This document shows, in pieces, positions 51,176 to 62,087 of a stretch of DNA of 64,000 nucleotides. Every line of letters starts with the position of its first letter. The first letter of the stretch is position 1. The notes beneath the pieces are model-generated. The model worked only from the letters and a program-made list of their open reading frames with translations, was not told where the DNA came from and did not search any database. Where the stretch lies: assembly GCA_905221605.1 (NCBI GenBank), contig CAJNDS010000025.1, positions 1,037,501-1,101,500 of the forward strand, given 5' to 3'. This stretch comes from Symbiodinium natans (taxonomy: Eukaryota; Sar; Dinophyceae; Suessiales; Symbiodiniaceae). A program made the translations under genes and the position numbers.

Positions 51176-52621
51176 CGCCCTGCGATCACAACTCTTTACC
51201 GGTGACGCAGATGGCCTCCTTTCCGCCCCCACCCACTCCCCCCCTTACCCCCCTAACCCCCCCTACACCCTCTACCGCCCCCTTACCACCCCCGACCACC
51301 TACCCCCTACCGCCCCCTACCACCCCCTACCACTGTCTAGTTGTTTGCTGCCGTTTTCCGCATCTTTGCTGCGCGCCGAGTCCAGCAGCACCACAGTGGA
51401 ATCTACCCAAGATCATGCGCAGACCACGGTACAGCAGCATAGGGGATTGGACGACGCAAGCACGTGGATTGCATCACGACTTCTCATTTCAAGTGCGTGC
51501 TAAGCTGTAGCAGCTTTTCTGTTGCCGCCGAAGCCGATTTCACTTCGAATTTCGAGGAGGCCCTTGTCAATTGCTAGCGTTTGGTTTAAAGTTTGTGGTT
51601 TTCGCGCTTTGCTTTTTCATTCAGCGATGACAGGAACTTGTTGCTGCTCGGTGAGGACAGAGAGGCTTGGATGTTTTTCGCCTGTTGCAGCGTCTGCTTT
51701 GCTGGGCCTGTCAGGCAGAGCTCCGTGATGGGTACTGAGGCGGGAACCTGTACGTCCTTTACGTCTCTTGTGATGTGTGCCTTCTTTCGTCACTACTGTC
51801 TACTCAGTCTACCCGGTTAGTATAGTATAGCCGACTAAACATACCGCAATGCGATGTGGCGCGGGCTTTGGGTGTGATGTGAACTTCTTTGCATCAAAGC
51901 GAAAATCTCCTTGTTGTCCTCGACCCAACCAAGCACGAATGACGAAGCTAGCCTGTAACAAATCAAGGTCCTCATGTTGGCCTGGACAGCTCGCAGTAGT
52001 ACTGCATTCCTCTCTGCACAGTCATCCCGGAAAGGGTCATGTTCCTGTCTTCGTGGTCTTCTGAGCTCCTCACCATTCTAAAGGATCGGCCCCAAACCCT
52101 AGCAATGGATGACCCTAAACCATAAGAGCAGGCTGGGAAGCCCTAACAGGAGCTGTGGGGCCTAGTGGTGTCAAGCCCTAGAAACTCTAAGAGGAGAATG
52201 TAGGTGGCAAGCCCTGGGCCCTAAAAGGAGATGCCAAAACTTCTAAAAGCTGCCGAACCCCCTAAACACCCTAAAGCCTAAGCCCCCCATACTTTAAACG
52301 AGTTCTTGGACGGTTTATCACAGAGCCTTTTTGTCACAGCTAAGCCTGAGGTTCACTAGTAGGGGCAGACTGCGGAGTTCTTGACGGAGTAGGTCTCAGA
52401 CAGTATACTATAGCAGACAGTAGACTATAAAGCTTACTGTAACAGATTGCCGCGCATACTGAGAAACTGCAACGGGGACTTACACCAGGATATGATCGGG
52501 GACTGCGAGCGGGAATGCTTCTGGGCTTTGGTAGGTTTAGAGCAAGGAGGTACAGGCAGAGTCTCTCGGAAGAAAGAGTACAGAATCATAGAAGGGCTAT
52601 CAATTGGGGTTTGGGGGGGAG

Positions 52622-52768
52622 CAGGTGTAACGGTGTAACTACGACGAACTGCAAAAAATGGGGTTTGGCGGGGGGGGGGGGGGGGGGGGGGCGGGGGGGG
52701 GGGGGGGGGGGGGGGGGTGGGGGGAAGGTGTAACGGTGTAACTGCGACGAACTGAAAAATGAAAAGCC
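52622..52768. repeat. Poly-G tract flanked by direct repeats
   Basis: A run of about 50 G interrupted by single C and T bases (about 52668-52722) lies between two copies of AGGTGTAACGGTGTAACT followed by CGACGAACTG (at about 52622 and 52726). Confidence 0.85.
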
Positions 52769-53620
52769 TGGTGATGTGACGTGCAGAAACACAAGTTTGC
52801 CCACCCCGATCCGTGCTTACTGCCGTATTTGCACGCTCAAGCATTAGACCAGCGTGGAACCTCGTGTTTTGCCCTGAGACCACCAATTATGGACGCACTC
52901 GGCTCCAGCTGCTGCTGCAGACCGTATATCATTTCCTATATACTATAGGATACTACATCCGAGAGTAGGCTATATATTGGTGTAGGCTAGCATACTGCCC
53001 CAAATTCAATGCAGCCAAGCATGAGGCGTCCGCAGACGGCATGCCTCTTCAGGCCACCTCCTTCGGGTTCAAGCATATTGCACGGTTGTATCTTGCAGTC
53101 TAGGTTGGGTGCATAAAGCGCCGCTCGGGTTCGCAGAATTCATCTGGGCCGTTGTTGCAAAACTCTCCCTTTTCGAAGGGCTTCGCTTAAGCATCTTCTT
53201 CATAAAGGTAGAGGCACACGAGCCTCGAACATCTACGGAAGCCAAGTGTTTAAGGTAACAGGTAGTTCTCTCAGGTGCCGTTCTCCGGCCCCGAGCACCC
53301 TTGTCACTGAAAGTCGACTTCATGTGAGAAGGTACTTTAGCCTGCCTTGGTATACAGTAGTAACAGGAGTATACACCAGCATCAAACTCCGTGAAGCAGC
53401 TGGGCAATATAGAGGCCTGTTGAAACGATGTCGCCGATGGCTTTCTGTTCACAGAAAATTGTCACCAGAAACACATTGGCAAGGCCATTGCAGGGCCACT
53501 GAAGCACAACTCTGTGATTGAATGTCTGGCGCTGCTCTTCACTCTGTGTTGTAGAAAGTTGAAAGGCTGACGACAACACGAAGATCGACAAGCAGGAGTG
53601 TCTTTCCAACATTTGCGAGT

Positions 53621-55033
53621 ATGCTTGCACACCTTTGGCCTCTGTTTTCGTCCATTGCGCAGGCTGATCCCGACCATGATGCTTTGCCGACTGGCTGGAA
53701 CCTTATTCGTAAGCGATTGGATGTCTTCAAAATGCTCGAGGGTGGACAAGCAGGTGAAGCGCTACGTTTAGGCACCGAGATGCTGAAGAAGTTCGATGCG
53801 TCAGACATTCAGCCAAGTGAAATGGACCCCTGTGATCGCCAGCAGATGGTCAAGATTGTAAGCATTTGCAGTGATGCTTGCAAATCCCTCGGCAACCAGT
53901 TCCAGCGCAGGGCACTGTTGGAGCGTCTTCTGCAGATGCAGGAGTCGACGATCAATGCCACTCTTCCAGATGAAGCAGTCCGCATCTTAGACACTCTGCA
54001 GCGTTTGGGCGACTGTTACCATCGGCTGGGCAACATCCAGAAGGTGGAGAAGGTAACGAAGCGGGCCATGGAGTTTTGCGAGACCCATTTCGGCCCCGAT
54101 CACGTCCATTCCATCCCGACGATGAGGCTCCTTGCATCCATTCGCGATGACTGGCCAGAGAAGAGGCGGCTCGCTGGACGATGCGTGGCGATTGCAGAGC
54201 AAGGCCTCGGCTCACAACATCAGGATCTCTGGCCCCACTTGCAGCTCTATGGAATGGCATGTGTCGAGCTGGAGGATCTTGAGGAAAGCCAGGAGGTACT
54301 TGACCGGTGCTTGAAGATCCAGGAACAGCATTTTGTTTGCACCAACCGCCCTGAGATTGTACCCACTCTGTTCCATCTCGGCAGGGCATGGCTGGGCCTT
54401 AGAGACTTCCAGCAATCAAAGGAGGTCTTGGAGCGATGCTTGAGGATTCAGAAGCTATGTAGCTTGAAGAGCCCGAACCAGGAGGAGGTCTCTGACCAGG
54501 AGCTCACCTTCGCATTACAAGGTGGCACTCTCGTTTATCTTGGCATCGCCTTGGAAAGTTTGGGAAACAAAACAGAGAGCAGCCGCTCTCTAGACCGTGC
54601 TATGAAAATCTTCGAGGAGCACTCCAAAGCGGCCTCGCGCCCGCTCGAACTCGCGCGAGCCCTCGTGAACAACGGATGTCTATGCAATCATCTTGGTATG
54701 CACAAGCGAGCGAAGGAGCTGACGGAGCTTGCGCTGCAGCTGTTTCGTGAGCACAGGCCCAACGATCCTGATGTGAAAAAAGCACTGCAGATTCTGGCGG
54801 AGTCGGAGAACCAGCAGTACCATGAGGAGCTCCGGGAGCAGCTAAAACGCCACCAAGAGCTCAAGTTCTTGGAGCAAATAGAGAGCCAATTGGATACCCC
54901 TGCAATTCCAGTTCATGAAAAAGTTCCTGATGACGCAGAGGCCCGGGTCCTCGGTCGGGATGGGCATTCTCATTCCGGTGCGTTCTCCTCGGCATCCTCC
55001 ATGTCTTTGGGGTTGCTCCGTCAAGTGCTTTAA
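53621..55033 (+). CDS. TPR protein 2 (middle paralogue)
   Basis: A 470-codon frame from ATG to TAA. An acceptor-like GCGCAG lies 34 bp into it, so the first codons may be intronic. The sequence matches the TPR part of the third paralogue (ALLERLLQMQES versus EILERCVQMQER) and contains about eight degenerate TPRs such as LERCLRIQ and HLGRAWLGLRDFQQSKEVLE. It ends in a charged coiled coil (ELREQLKRHQELKFLEQIES) and a Ser-rich tail. I found no TIR exons upstream, so this copy may lack the TIR domain. Presumed protein-interaction scaffold. Confidence 0.85.
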   Translation: MLAHLWPLFSSIAQADPDHDALPTGWNLIRKRLDVFKMLEGGQAGEALRLGTEMLKKFDASDIQPSEMDPCDRQQMVKIVSICSDACKSLGNQFQRRALLERLLQMQESTINATLPDEAVRILDTLQRLGDCYHRLGNIQKVEKVTKRAMEFCETHFGPDHVHSIPTMRLLASIRDDWPEKRRLAGRCVAIAEQGLGSQHQDLWPHLQLYGMACVELEDLEESQEVLDRCLKIQEQHFVCTNRPEIVPTLFHLGRAWLGLRDFQQSKEVLERCLRIQKLCSLKSPNQEEVSDQELTFALQGGTLVYLGIALESLGNKTESSRSLDRAMKIFEEHSKAASRPLELARALVNNGCLCNHLGMHKRAKELTELALQLFREHRPNDPDVKKALQILAESENQQYHEELREQLKRHQELKFLEQIESQLDTPAIPVHEKVPDDAEARVLGRDGHSHSGAFSSASSMSLGLLRQVL

Positions 55034-55477
55034 GGTGTCCTCAACATTAAGGGAATGTCCAGATGATCTTTGGTGCCTAAGCCGGCGGGCATCGTTGTAA
55101 TTCGTTCCCAGCTGGCGTCCGGGTAACGTAGTGCTCGGATGAGTTGAACCTTTTCATGTTCGGAGGCTTCGTTTTCTCCAAGACCACACACGCCCACGTT
55201 TGCGATGATTCTCCCTCTGGCTTCCACTTGTTGACCGCTACGTGTGTATTGTATACGGCTACACTATACACAACTCGAAACTGCTGTGCTTCCCCAATCT
55301 TTGTGCTTCCTGCACGAAGACTCTTTGTGTCAGTATGGCACTTTTGAATTCAATCGCCAAGCAATGCTGTGGAAGTTGGTGAGTTTTTGGAGGAGGGTAC
55401 CATATAAGAAAGGACATACATGTATAAATACAGAAGTAGCTAGGTGCAGCTAGGTACATGTGTCTACAGCTTTGACG
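55034..55477. other. No gene recognised
   Basis: Intergenic sequence before the 37 bp array. No supported exon. Confidence 0.4.
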
Positions 55478-56712
55478 ACGAGCTCGGACTTGTCTGCAGC
55501 TTTTGACCAAATAGCTCGCGCCAGACTTGTCTGCAGCTTTTGACCGAGTAGCTGGCGCCAGACTTGTCTGCAGCTCTTGACCAAATTGCTCGCACCAGAC
55601 TTGTCTGCAAGCTTTTGACAAAATAGCTAGCTCTTGACCAATAGCTCACGCCAGACTTCTCGCGCCAGACTTGTCTGCAGCTCAAGTAGGTCGCGACAGA
55701 CTTGCCTGCAGCTCTTGACAAATTAGCTCGCGCCAGACTTGTCTGCAGCTTTTGACCAACTAGCTCGCGCCAGACTTGTCCGCAACGTTTGACCTAGTAG
55801 CTCGCGCCAGACTGTTTGCAGCGTTTGACTCTCCCACCAGACTTGTTTGCAGCTCTTGACCAAACAGCTTGCGCCAGACTTGTCTGCCGCTTTTGACCAA
55901 ATTGCTTGCGCCATACTTGTCGGCATCTCTTGTCCAAATAGCTCGCGCCGGACTGGTTTGCAGCTCTTGACCAAATAACTCGCGCCACACTTGTCCGCAA
56001 CGTTTGACCTAGTAGCTCGCGCCAGACTTGTCTGCAGCTCTTGAAAAAATAGCTCGCGCCAGACTTGTCTGCAGCTTTTGACCAACTAGCTCGCGCCAGA
56101 CTTGTCTGCGGCTTTTGACCAAGTAGCTCGTGCCAGACTTGTCTGCAGCTTTTGACCAAAATAGCTCGCCGCAGACGTGCTCGCGCCAGACTTATCTCCG
56201 GCTCTTGACCAAATAGCTCGCGCCAGACCTGTTTGCAGCTTGACCAAGCAGCTGGCGCCCGACTTGTTTGCTTTTTACCACCTAGCTCGCGCCAGACTTG
56301 TCTGCAGCGTTTGACCAAATAGCTCGCACCGGACTTTTCTGCAGCTTTGGACGCCAGACTTGTCTGCAGCTCTTGACCAAACAGCTCGCGCCAGACTTGT
56401 CTGCAGCTCTTGACTGAATAGCTCCCGCCAGACTTGTCTGCAGCTCTTGACCAAATAGCTCGCGCCAGACTTGTTTGCAGCTCTTGACCAAATAGTTGGC
56501 GCTAGATTTGTCTGCAGCTGTTGACCAAAGAGCTCGCGCCAGATTTGTCTGCAGCTCTTGACCAAATAGCTCGCGCCAGACTTGTCTGCAGCTCTTGACC
56601 AAATCGTTGGCGCTAGATTTGTCTGCAGCTCTTGACCAAAGAGCTCGCGCCAGATTTGTCTGCAGCTCTTGACCAAATTGCTCGCGCCAGACTTGTCTGC
56701 AGCTCTTGATTG
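55478..56712. repeat. 37 bp tandem array, about 33 units
   Basis: Unit core GACCAAATAGCTCGCGCCAG followed by ACTTGTCTGCAGCTCTT. Units vary by point changes and by loss of part of a unit. Minus-strand open frames through it repeat one peptide (SRAADKSGASYLVK) and are repeat artefacts, as 37 bp units cycle through all three frames. Confidence 0.9.
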
Positions 56713-56744
56713 TCCGAGTCAGTCCAGGGGGATACTCCCCCTGC

Positions 56745-56985
56745 ACTGCACTATACTATACTATAGTATTCTTTACAAAACAACAGTATACTGTAGTATG
56801 CTATAGTATACTACAATATACTCTTGTAGTGTGCTATGGTATACGAAAGTAAATTATATTAAAGATAACCGACAGTGTAGCATATCATACCATTATATAC
56901 TACACCATAGTACGCAGCAAATCATAGTAACACGATCATATACTATAGCATAGTATGCTATAGTATAGCATACTAGAAAGTCGCC
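56745..56985. repeat. AT-rich TATACTATAG palindrome cluster
   Basis: Repeated short inverted motifs such as ACTATACTATAGTAT and GTATGCTATAGTATACTAC. The sequence could fold into several hairpins. It lies directly upstream of the third paralogue. Confidence 0.75.
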
Positions 56986-57160
56986 TGGATGTTTGGCCAG
57001 AACCAGAAAGTGAGTTGAAGGGGCCCTCACCAAGTTCACTTGGTAGTTGGAGGGGCGGAGTGACATATGCTGTGTGTTTTTTCTACAGGAAGCAGTTTTT
57101 CTGGGTGCTCCCCATCAGTTTTGTTTGTGTTGCGAGTGGTCCCTGCCAAATTCCTTGCAG

Positions 57161-57565
57161 GCCGGCGAAAACCAGGATGGTGCTCTGGACGACGGCTGTG
57201 CCTGCAACGAGCTCGGTTGGCGGCTGCTACGTGAGGGGAAGAGCCGTGATGCGATCGCAGCCTTCAGCCGCGCCTTGGAGTTTGACGTCAAGGATGTGAC
57301 GGCCTACAACAACCGTGGAATTGCTCATGAACTTGCACATATGACAGCGGCTGCCAAGGAAGACTTTGAGAAGGCAGGGCAGTTGGCAAAAGGCGATGCT
57401 GACTTGCTGGCGAAGCTCGAGCTGGCTCGCAAGTGGAAGCCTGTGGGCTGGAAAAGCCGTGGAGAAACCAAGGCGAAAACGAGAGCTGCAGACGCGGATT
57501 TCCTGCTCTCGTTTGCAACCCCCAACACTGACACGAACAACGTTCTCCTCCGCATCCTGAGCAAG
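57161..57565 (+). CDS. TPR-TIR protein 3, N-terminal TPR exon
   Basis: Acceptor CCTTGCAG, then AGENQDGALDDGCACNELGW, TPR helices (REGKSRDAIAAFSRALEFDV; YNNRGIAHELAHMTAAAKED), linker ARKWKPVGWKSRGE and TIR box 1 (DADFLLSFATPN). Donor AGCAAG|GTAGTC, phase 0. About half of the residues match the exon at 44987-45476. The frame is also open upstream of the acceptor. Confidence 0.7.
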
Positions 57566-57773
57566 GTAGTCTTGTTCAATGGTGGTCTGCGTCGCTCGAT
57601 GGCAGCATGATTCACGCCATGATTGGGTGTGTCAGGGTTTCTGCACAAAAGAGCTGTCATTGTAGCAGTGTCCACATCAACCTCAGTGGGCAGCGCTTGC
57701 TAGGAATTCCCAGAACCCAGAACCCCGACAGAAACCCGGAATAAAAGATCAAGGCTAGCCCATCAGGCCTTAG

Positions 57774-57899
57774 GAAGCTCTTCGAACGTGGGGCAAAGGT
57801 CCCGTGACCTTCTGTCACGACCGCTCCCTCGGCATGGGCGTGCACATCGTGGATGGCGTGCATCAGGGTCGAACGGACCCCGAGTTTCTCGGAGATTCT
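57774..57899 (+). CDS. TPR-TIR protein 3, TIR middle exon, interrupted
   Basis: After a 208 bp intron: EALRTWGKGPVTFCHDRSLG, MGVHIVDGVHQGRTDPEFLG, DS, then in-frame TGA at 57900-57902. A +1 shift would keep the frame open to the donor ATAAG|GTAGGG near 57937. So either this copy carries a frameshift, or a donor I cannot place lies before the stop. Confidence 0.5.
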
Positions 57900-58100
57900 T
57901 GAGGCAAGTGTCGACGCATGTCTTCCACATAAGGTAGGGGTCGGAATCATTGCTAATAATTTTCCCTTGTGGTCTCTTTATAGCTATGCTCTAACAACCC
58001 CCCAAACAAGCCTCCTCTAATTATTCTACCCTAAACCCTAAATGTGTGTTTGTCCATCTGGTGTTGATCTTCCAAGCCGATTTGAAACTGAAGCCGATTT

Positions 58101-58162
58101 GGGTCTAGGGTTTAGGGTTTGGGGTTTGGGGTTTAGGGTTTAGGGTTTAGAGTTTAGGGTTT
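58101..58162. repeat. Interstitial telomere-type repeats in intron
   Basis: Eight TTTAGGG-type units inside the intron of the third paralogue. CCCTAAACCCTAAA also occurs at 58030-58043. Confidence 0.85.
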
Positions 58163-59139
58163 CGCGCCCATCCCCACCCCAAGATTTCCGGCAGCCAACA
58201 AAGGAGCTGTCACCCCAATACATCTGAACGCCTTAAGGAGCTTCAGTTGAGGTCTAGGGAAGCCCTCGAAACCACTGACAATCGGCGTAGGATCGAAAAA
58301 GTGGAGCTTCCTCGCTTCGAGGGAGTGTCCAAGCAGACAACTGGGGGCCTAATTGGACATCCTCAAGCGCATTCCTTTTCCTAAAGCTGCGTTCAGATCC
58401 CTTCGTTCCAGCCGCCCGGCCCTGCGCCCTTTGCGTCATGTGAAGGCCTAGGTTCGCCTAGGTTATTCTTGGAGATCTTCTGCAATTCAGTGAGGGGAAG
58501 AGCCTCAACATCCCAAAACTTGAGGGCCTCCCCCCCAAACACCAACTTCTGGAGCTTTTGACTGCTTTAGCTGAATCTACGGCCCGTTTCAGTTTATACT
58601 TTTCGTTTTGCCGTCCTGCAAAAGCCCCAAAAGACCCCCCCATCCCCCACCGCCCGAGCCATGGGCACCGAACCCAGGCGTGCACAAATAGATGCCGGAT
58701 AGATGCCTGGTTATGGGCAGCCTTTAGAGTTCTCGGCGCGTGCTCTCGCGCGATGATGTTTCCGTTTGCTGAAACTCGTGGTTTGGACCGATTTCCAGGT
58801 TGGCCAAAACCTCGTGGTTTAGGGCGGCTTCCAGGACGCAATCGGTGACCATCTGGCACGATCGCTGTTGCCACTTGCTACAACTCGTGATTTCGAATGA
58901 TTGGTCGCAGTTGACAAATCCGATTTCCTCGCCGTATGCTCAAGCTAGATTTTTGAACACGACTCCAGGTCGCGATCAATGACCCTTTCGTAGCTGTGGT
59001 AGAAGAAAAGGGGGGGGGGGGGAGACATACGGAACAAGAGTCAAACTCGAACCCACAGCCCAGGAATTCCAACATTGAAGAAATTCACTGTTCCGCTGTA
59101 TCCTGGTTAATGCCCTAAGCCCTAAACCCTAAACCCGAG

Positions 59140-59277
59140 GTTTGACAACCTGGACCACGACCAGAAGCCTAGCGAGTTTCCCAAGTGGTTTCAAGAGTAC
59201 TCGAAGGCAGCTGAAGAGACGAAACATGGCATCCTCATCCTTCAGCTGACGCATGACTACCTGAAGCGGCAGGCTCA
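59140..59277 (+). CDS. TPR-TIR protein 3, TIR strand C exon
   Basis: The intron ends CCCTAAACCCTAAACCCGAG, then FDNLDHDQKPSEFPKWFQEY, SKAAEETKHGILILQLTHDY and LKRQA. Donor CTCA|GTTTAT in phase 2, at exactly the position used in paralogue 1. Confidence 0.65.
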
Positions 59278-60044
59278 GTTTATGGGGTTGCCCGTTGTCG
59301 TCGAGGGGGTACCATGGTATCTCATACTATGCTAGATGTTCTCTGTTTAAACACCAGTGTACCATCAACCAGCTCATGTACTTTCTGTATTTCACAAAAC
59401 GCGGCTGTTACAACTCGGCTTGACAACTCAGAGGGACAGGAGACAGGAGACAGGACAGGAAAGATCTAAAAAAGCAAGACGGGAGAAATAGCAGCTGGCA
59501 GCCACTGGACGCTCAGGCCTGCGAGTGCACCGAATATGGCGGCTAGTGGAGGTCGCAGGCGCGTGCACCCAAGAAGAAGCGGCCAGGGGGAGGCTCAGGT
59601 CTGCAAGTGCACCCTGCACCTGTGGGCTTGTAAGAAGCAGCTCGCGGGGGAGAGCCCTTGGTTTGGCTTAGCACTTGGCCTGGCATGGATGCTCTGGTAA
59701 ACGGAATCTCCATGAATCTCCCGCCCCTCAACTTTCGACAAAACCTGCTACTGTGGTTCTAATCACATGAAGTGGAGACAACCCTGCCGCTGCTGCAGAG
59801 ACTACTAAACGATGAGCCCAAGTCCCTGAAGTCCCCAACCCTTGGAATTGTAAGACCCCCCAAACCCCATTAACTGAGCTGGAGACTTTGAGACTGCACT
59901 GTGGATTCCCCCAACTTTCCAGCCTACAGTGGAAATCATGTTGATTTTTGGACAGGGTGCTCGAAGCAACAGTAATTTCACAGGTAGTCTTACATGGAGA
60001 GGTTTTGCGACGGCGCAAGAGACTTTGTGCGAGAGCGAGCTGAG

Positions 60045-61650
60045 GTCAAAAGCCTGTCGCTGGGAGTTTGGCTACCTACGAAGGCCCGAGCTGATGCATG
60101 TTGTGGTATGGGACCACCCGCCGCGCATCGTGCGCTGGCAGCAGCTGGTGACAGATGTGACGCTGTGCAAGCAAGTGTGCATGCCAAAGTACGATCACAA
60201 GAAAGAGTTCGGTCAATTGTGGCAAGCAATCGAGAAGGAAGTGCCAGCCGACCGAAAAGCTGCCCTCAGTTCCGCGATCGAGCTTTTCTTCACCGTAATG
60301 AGGCTCGAGAATCTAGCTTCCCTGGTGCGTGAACAGGAGCATCAAGCCTGGTGCGAGCTGCCTTTCCGAGAATTAGCTCACGTGCTGGCATCCACTGAAA
60401 GTACGCTTGCCTTGGGCACAGGTTGCCCCCTTGTGCATGTCTTGCTTGAGACTGGGCAGCTCCAGAGAGCGCAGGGGTTGGGGGGCGAGCTTCTGCGTGA
60501 ATTCGACGTGGATGAAGAGGAAGGGTCGGAAGAGCTGGTCCGGATGCAGCGCTTTATGGGCAAAGCTCGTGGAGCCCTTGGCGAGCACCTCCAGCAGAAG
60601 GAGATTTTGGAGAGATGCGTACAGATGCAGGAGAGGAGGTTCGGAGTCGATCATCCCAAAGTCCTGACTTCTCTGAATGACCTTGCCAATGCACATGGCC
60701 ATCTTGGAAATCATGCCAAGCAGCTTGAGCTGCTGGAGCGAGCCTTGAAGATTTCTGAGACCCACCTCGACCCGAGCAGCACAGATCATCTTGAGGTCCT
60801 CAACAATCTCGCCCAAGCACATGGTAATCGTGGCGACATCCAACAAGAGAGGGAGCTCTTAGAACGCGGCATCCGCCTTGCAGAGCAGGATCCAGAAGGG
60901 CAGAGTAGCCAGCTGCCCAAGTTGTTGACGAGCTTGGCCCTCAACCGAGGAAAGCTTGGAGATCTGCAGGGGAAGAAGGAATTGCTCCAGCAGGGGTTAC
61001 ACCTCCAGGAAAAGCGACTCGGCCAAAACCACCCAGACTTGATAGTTGTCCTGCCGAAGCTTGCTCGTGCAACTCACCAGACTGGCGATCGCGACCAGTG
61101 CAGGGAGTTGCTCAGGAGGTGCCTTCGAATCACAGAGATGCACTTTGGCGTCGAGCATCGCAATGTGGGCACCGTTCTGGATGACCTCTCGAAGATTTGG
61201 GGTGAGCTTGGCGACGCCCAAGAGAAGAAGGAGATGCTCTTGAGAGCATTGAGCATCTATCAGGCTCATTCTGATCACGTCAATGTCGGGAGAACCTTGG
61301 TCAATCTGGGAGCTGCTTGGGCGTCGCTTGGTGACTGGCACCAGATGAAGCAAGTGACCCAGCAGGGGATGGAGGTTCTGCAACAGCACCTGGGGCCCAC
61401 GGATCCAAAGGTGGCTTTCGCCATAAGCAACTTGGGGGCGGCATGCCTAGTTTTGGGCGACTACTCCAAGAGCAAGGAGCTTCTTGAGCGAGCTCTGGAA
61501 ATCTCGGAAGGCAGCCAGGCGCAGGAACCTCATCTGCCAGCCCTACGGCAGATGTTCCACAACGCCTGCCTGGCTCTCGAAGACAGCACCTTGGTTGCCG
61601 TTGGGCCGTTCGGGGGCCTGATGTACACATCTTCGAGCTGCACAGCGTAG
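60045..61650 (+). CDS. TPR-TIR protein 3, TIR end plus TPR array
   Basis: Acceptor GCTGAG at the same position as in paralogue 1. Joined codons AQSKACRWEFGYLRRPELMH and VVVWD carry the candidate TIR glutamate. The same exon continues through EHQAWCELPFRELAHVLAST into about nine TPRs of 40-42 residues (LNDLANAHGHLGNHAKQLEL, LERALKISETH) and ends CTA, TAG. In paralogue 1 this is split by an intron near 46244-46568. Length to the stop is 535 codons. Product predicted as a TIR-TPR scaffold or NADase. Confidence 0.85.
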
Positions 61651-61861
61651 ACCTTTCATTCTTTGTCATTCTCATACGTCATCCTTTTTACAAGAGCAAG
61701 ACAAACTTCTAGAAGATGTTTTTGTTAGTCCCTTGAATCTAAGGCCCTTCATACCCTGCAGCTCTTGCCAGGCAATCTTCGACCCCAGTGCCAGCCGGAG
61801 CCAGGGGAGCTGAAGGTAGCCAGAGAGACGGCGCCAGAGGCCAGAAGCGGGGGTGGTTAGG

Positions 61862-61930
61862 GTTCAGGGTTGAGGGTTTAGGGTTTAGGGTTTGGATTTA
61901 GGGTTTAGGATTTAGAGTTGAGGTTTAGGG
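61862..61930. repeat. Degenerate telomere-type repeats
   Basis: About nine GGGTTTA-like units with substitutions. Confidence 0.8.
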
Positions 61931-62087
61931 AAGGGTTTTTTCTGACAGGCCCCCTTGCTTCGAGGCTTCTCTAGATGAGAAGGAGTATTGCTTACCAGGG
62001 TGACTCGAAAAAGGTACCCTTTACCCTTTTTCGGAGCAAAGACGCACTTTGGAATTCAATACGGCTCAATAACAATGGCTGGACCGG

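Larger units (their letters stand above)
48981..53620. other. Intergenic region, no firm gene
   Basis: I see small open frames only (for example 49473-49694 and 51522-51820), none supported. Features are the AACCTGCACCC repeats, CCCCCTACC-rich sequence at 51220-51340, a poly-G tract and clusters of TATACTATAG-like palindromes (51818-51828, 52397-52430, 52920-52985). Upstream exons of the 53621 gene may be hidden here. Confidence 0.4.

Noticed and set aside
55478-56712. 37 bp direct repeats as a CRISPR array
   Set aside because: There are no spacers; units are head-to-tail and the context is eukaryotic.
55464-56746. Minus-strand proteins with repeated SRAADKSGASYLVK-like peptides
   Set aside because: They are translations of a 37 bp satellite that stays open because its units lack stops in the minus frames. 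There is no unique sequence or start context.
21112-57902. UGA reassigned as a sense codon
   Set aside because: The three large TPR frames contain many TGG codons and no internal TGA, and several exons end convincingly at TGA. Local explanations are more likely.
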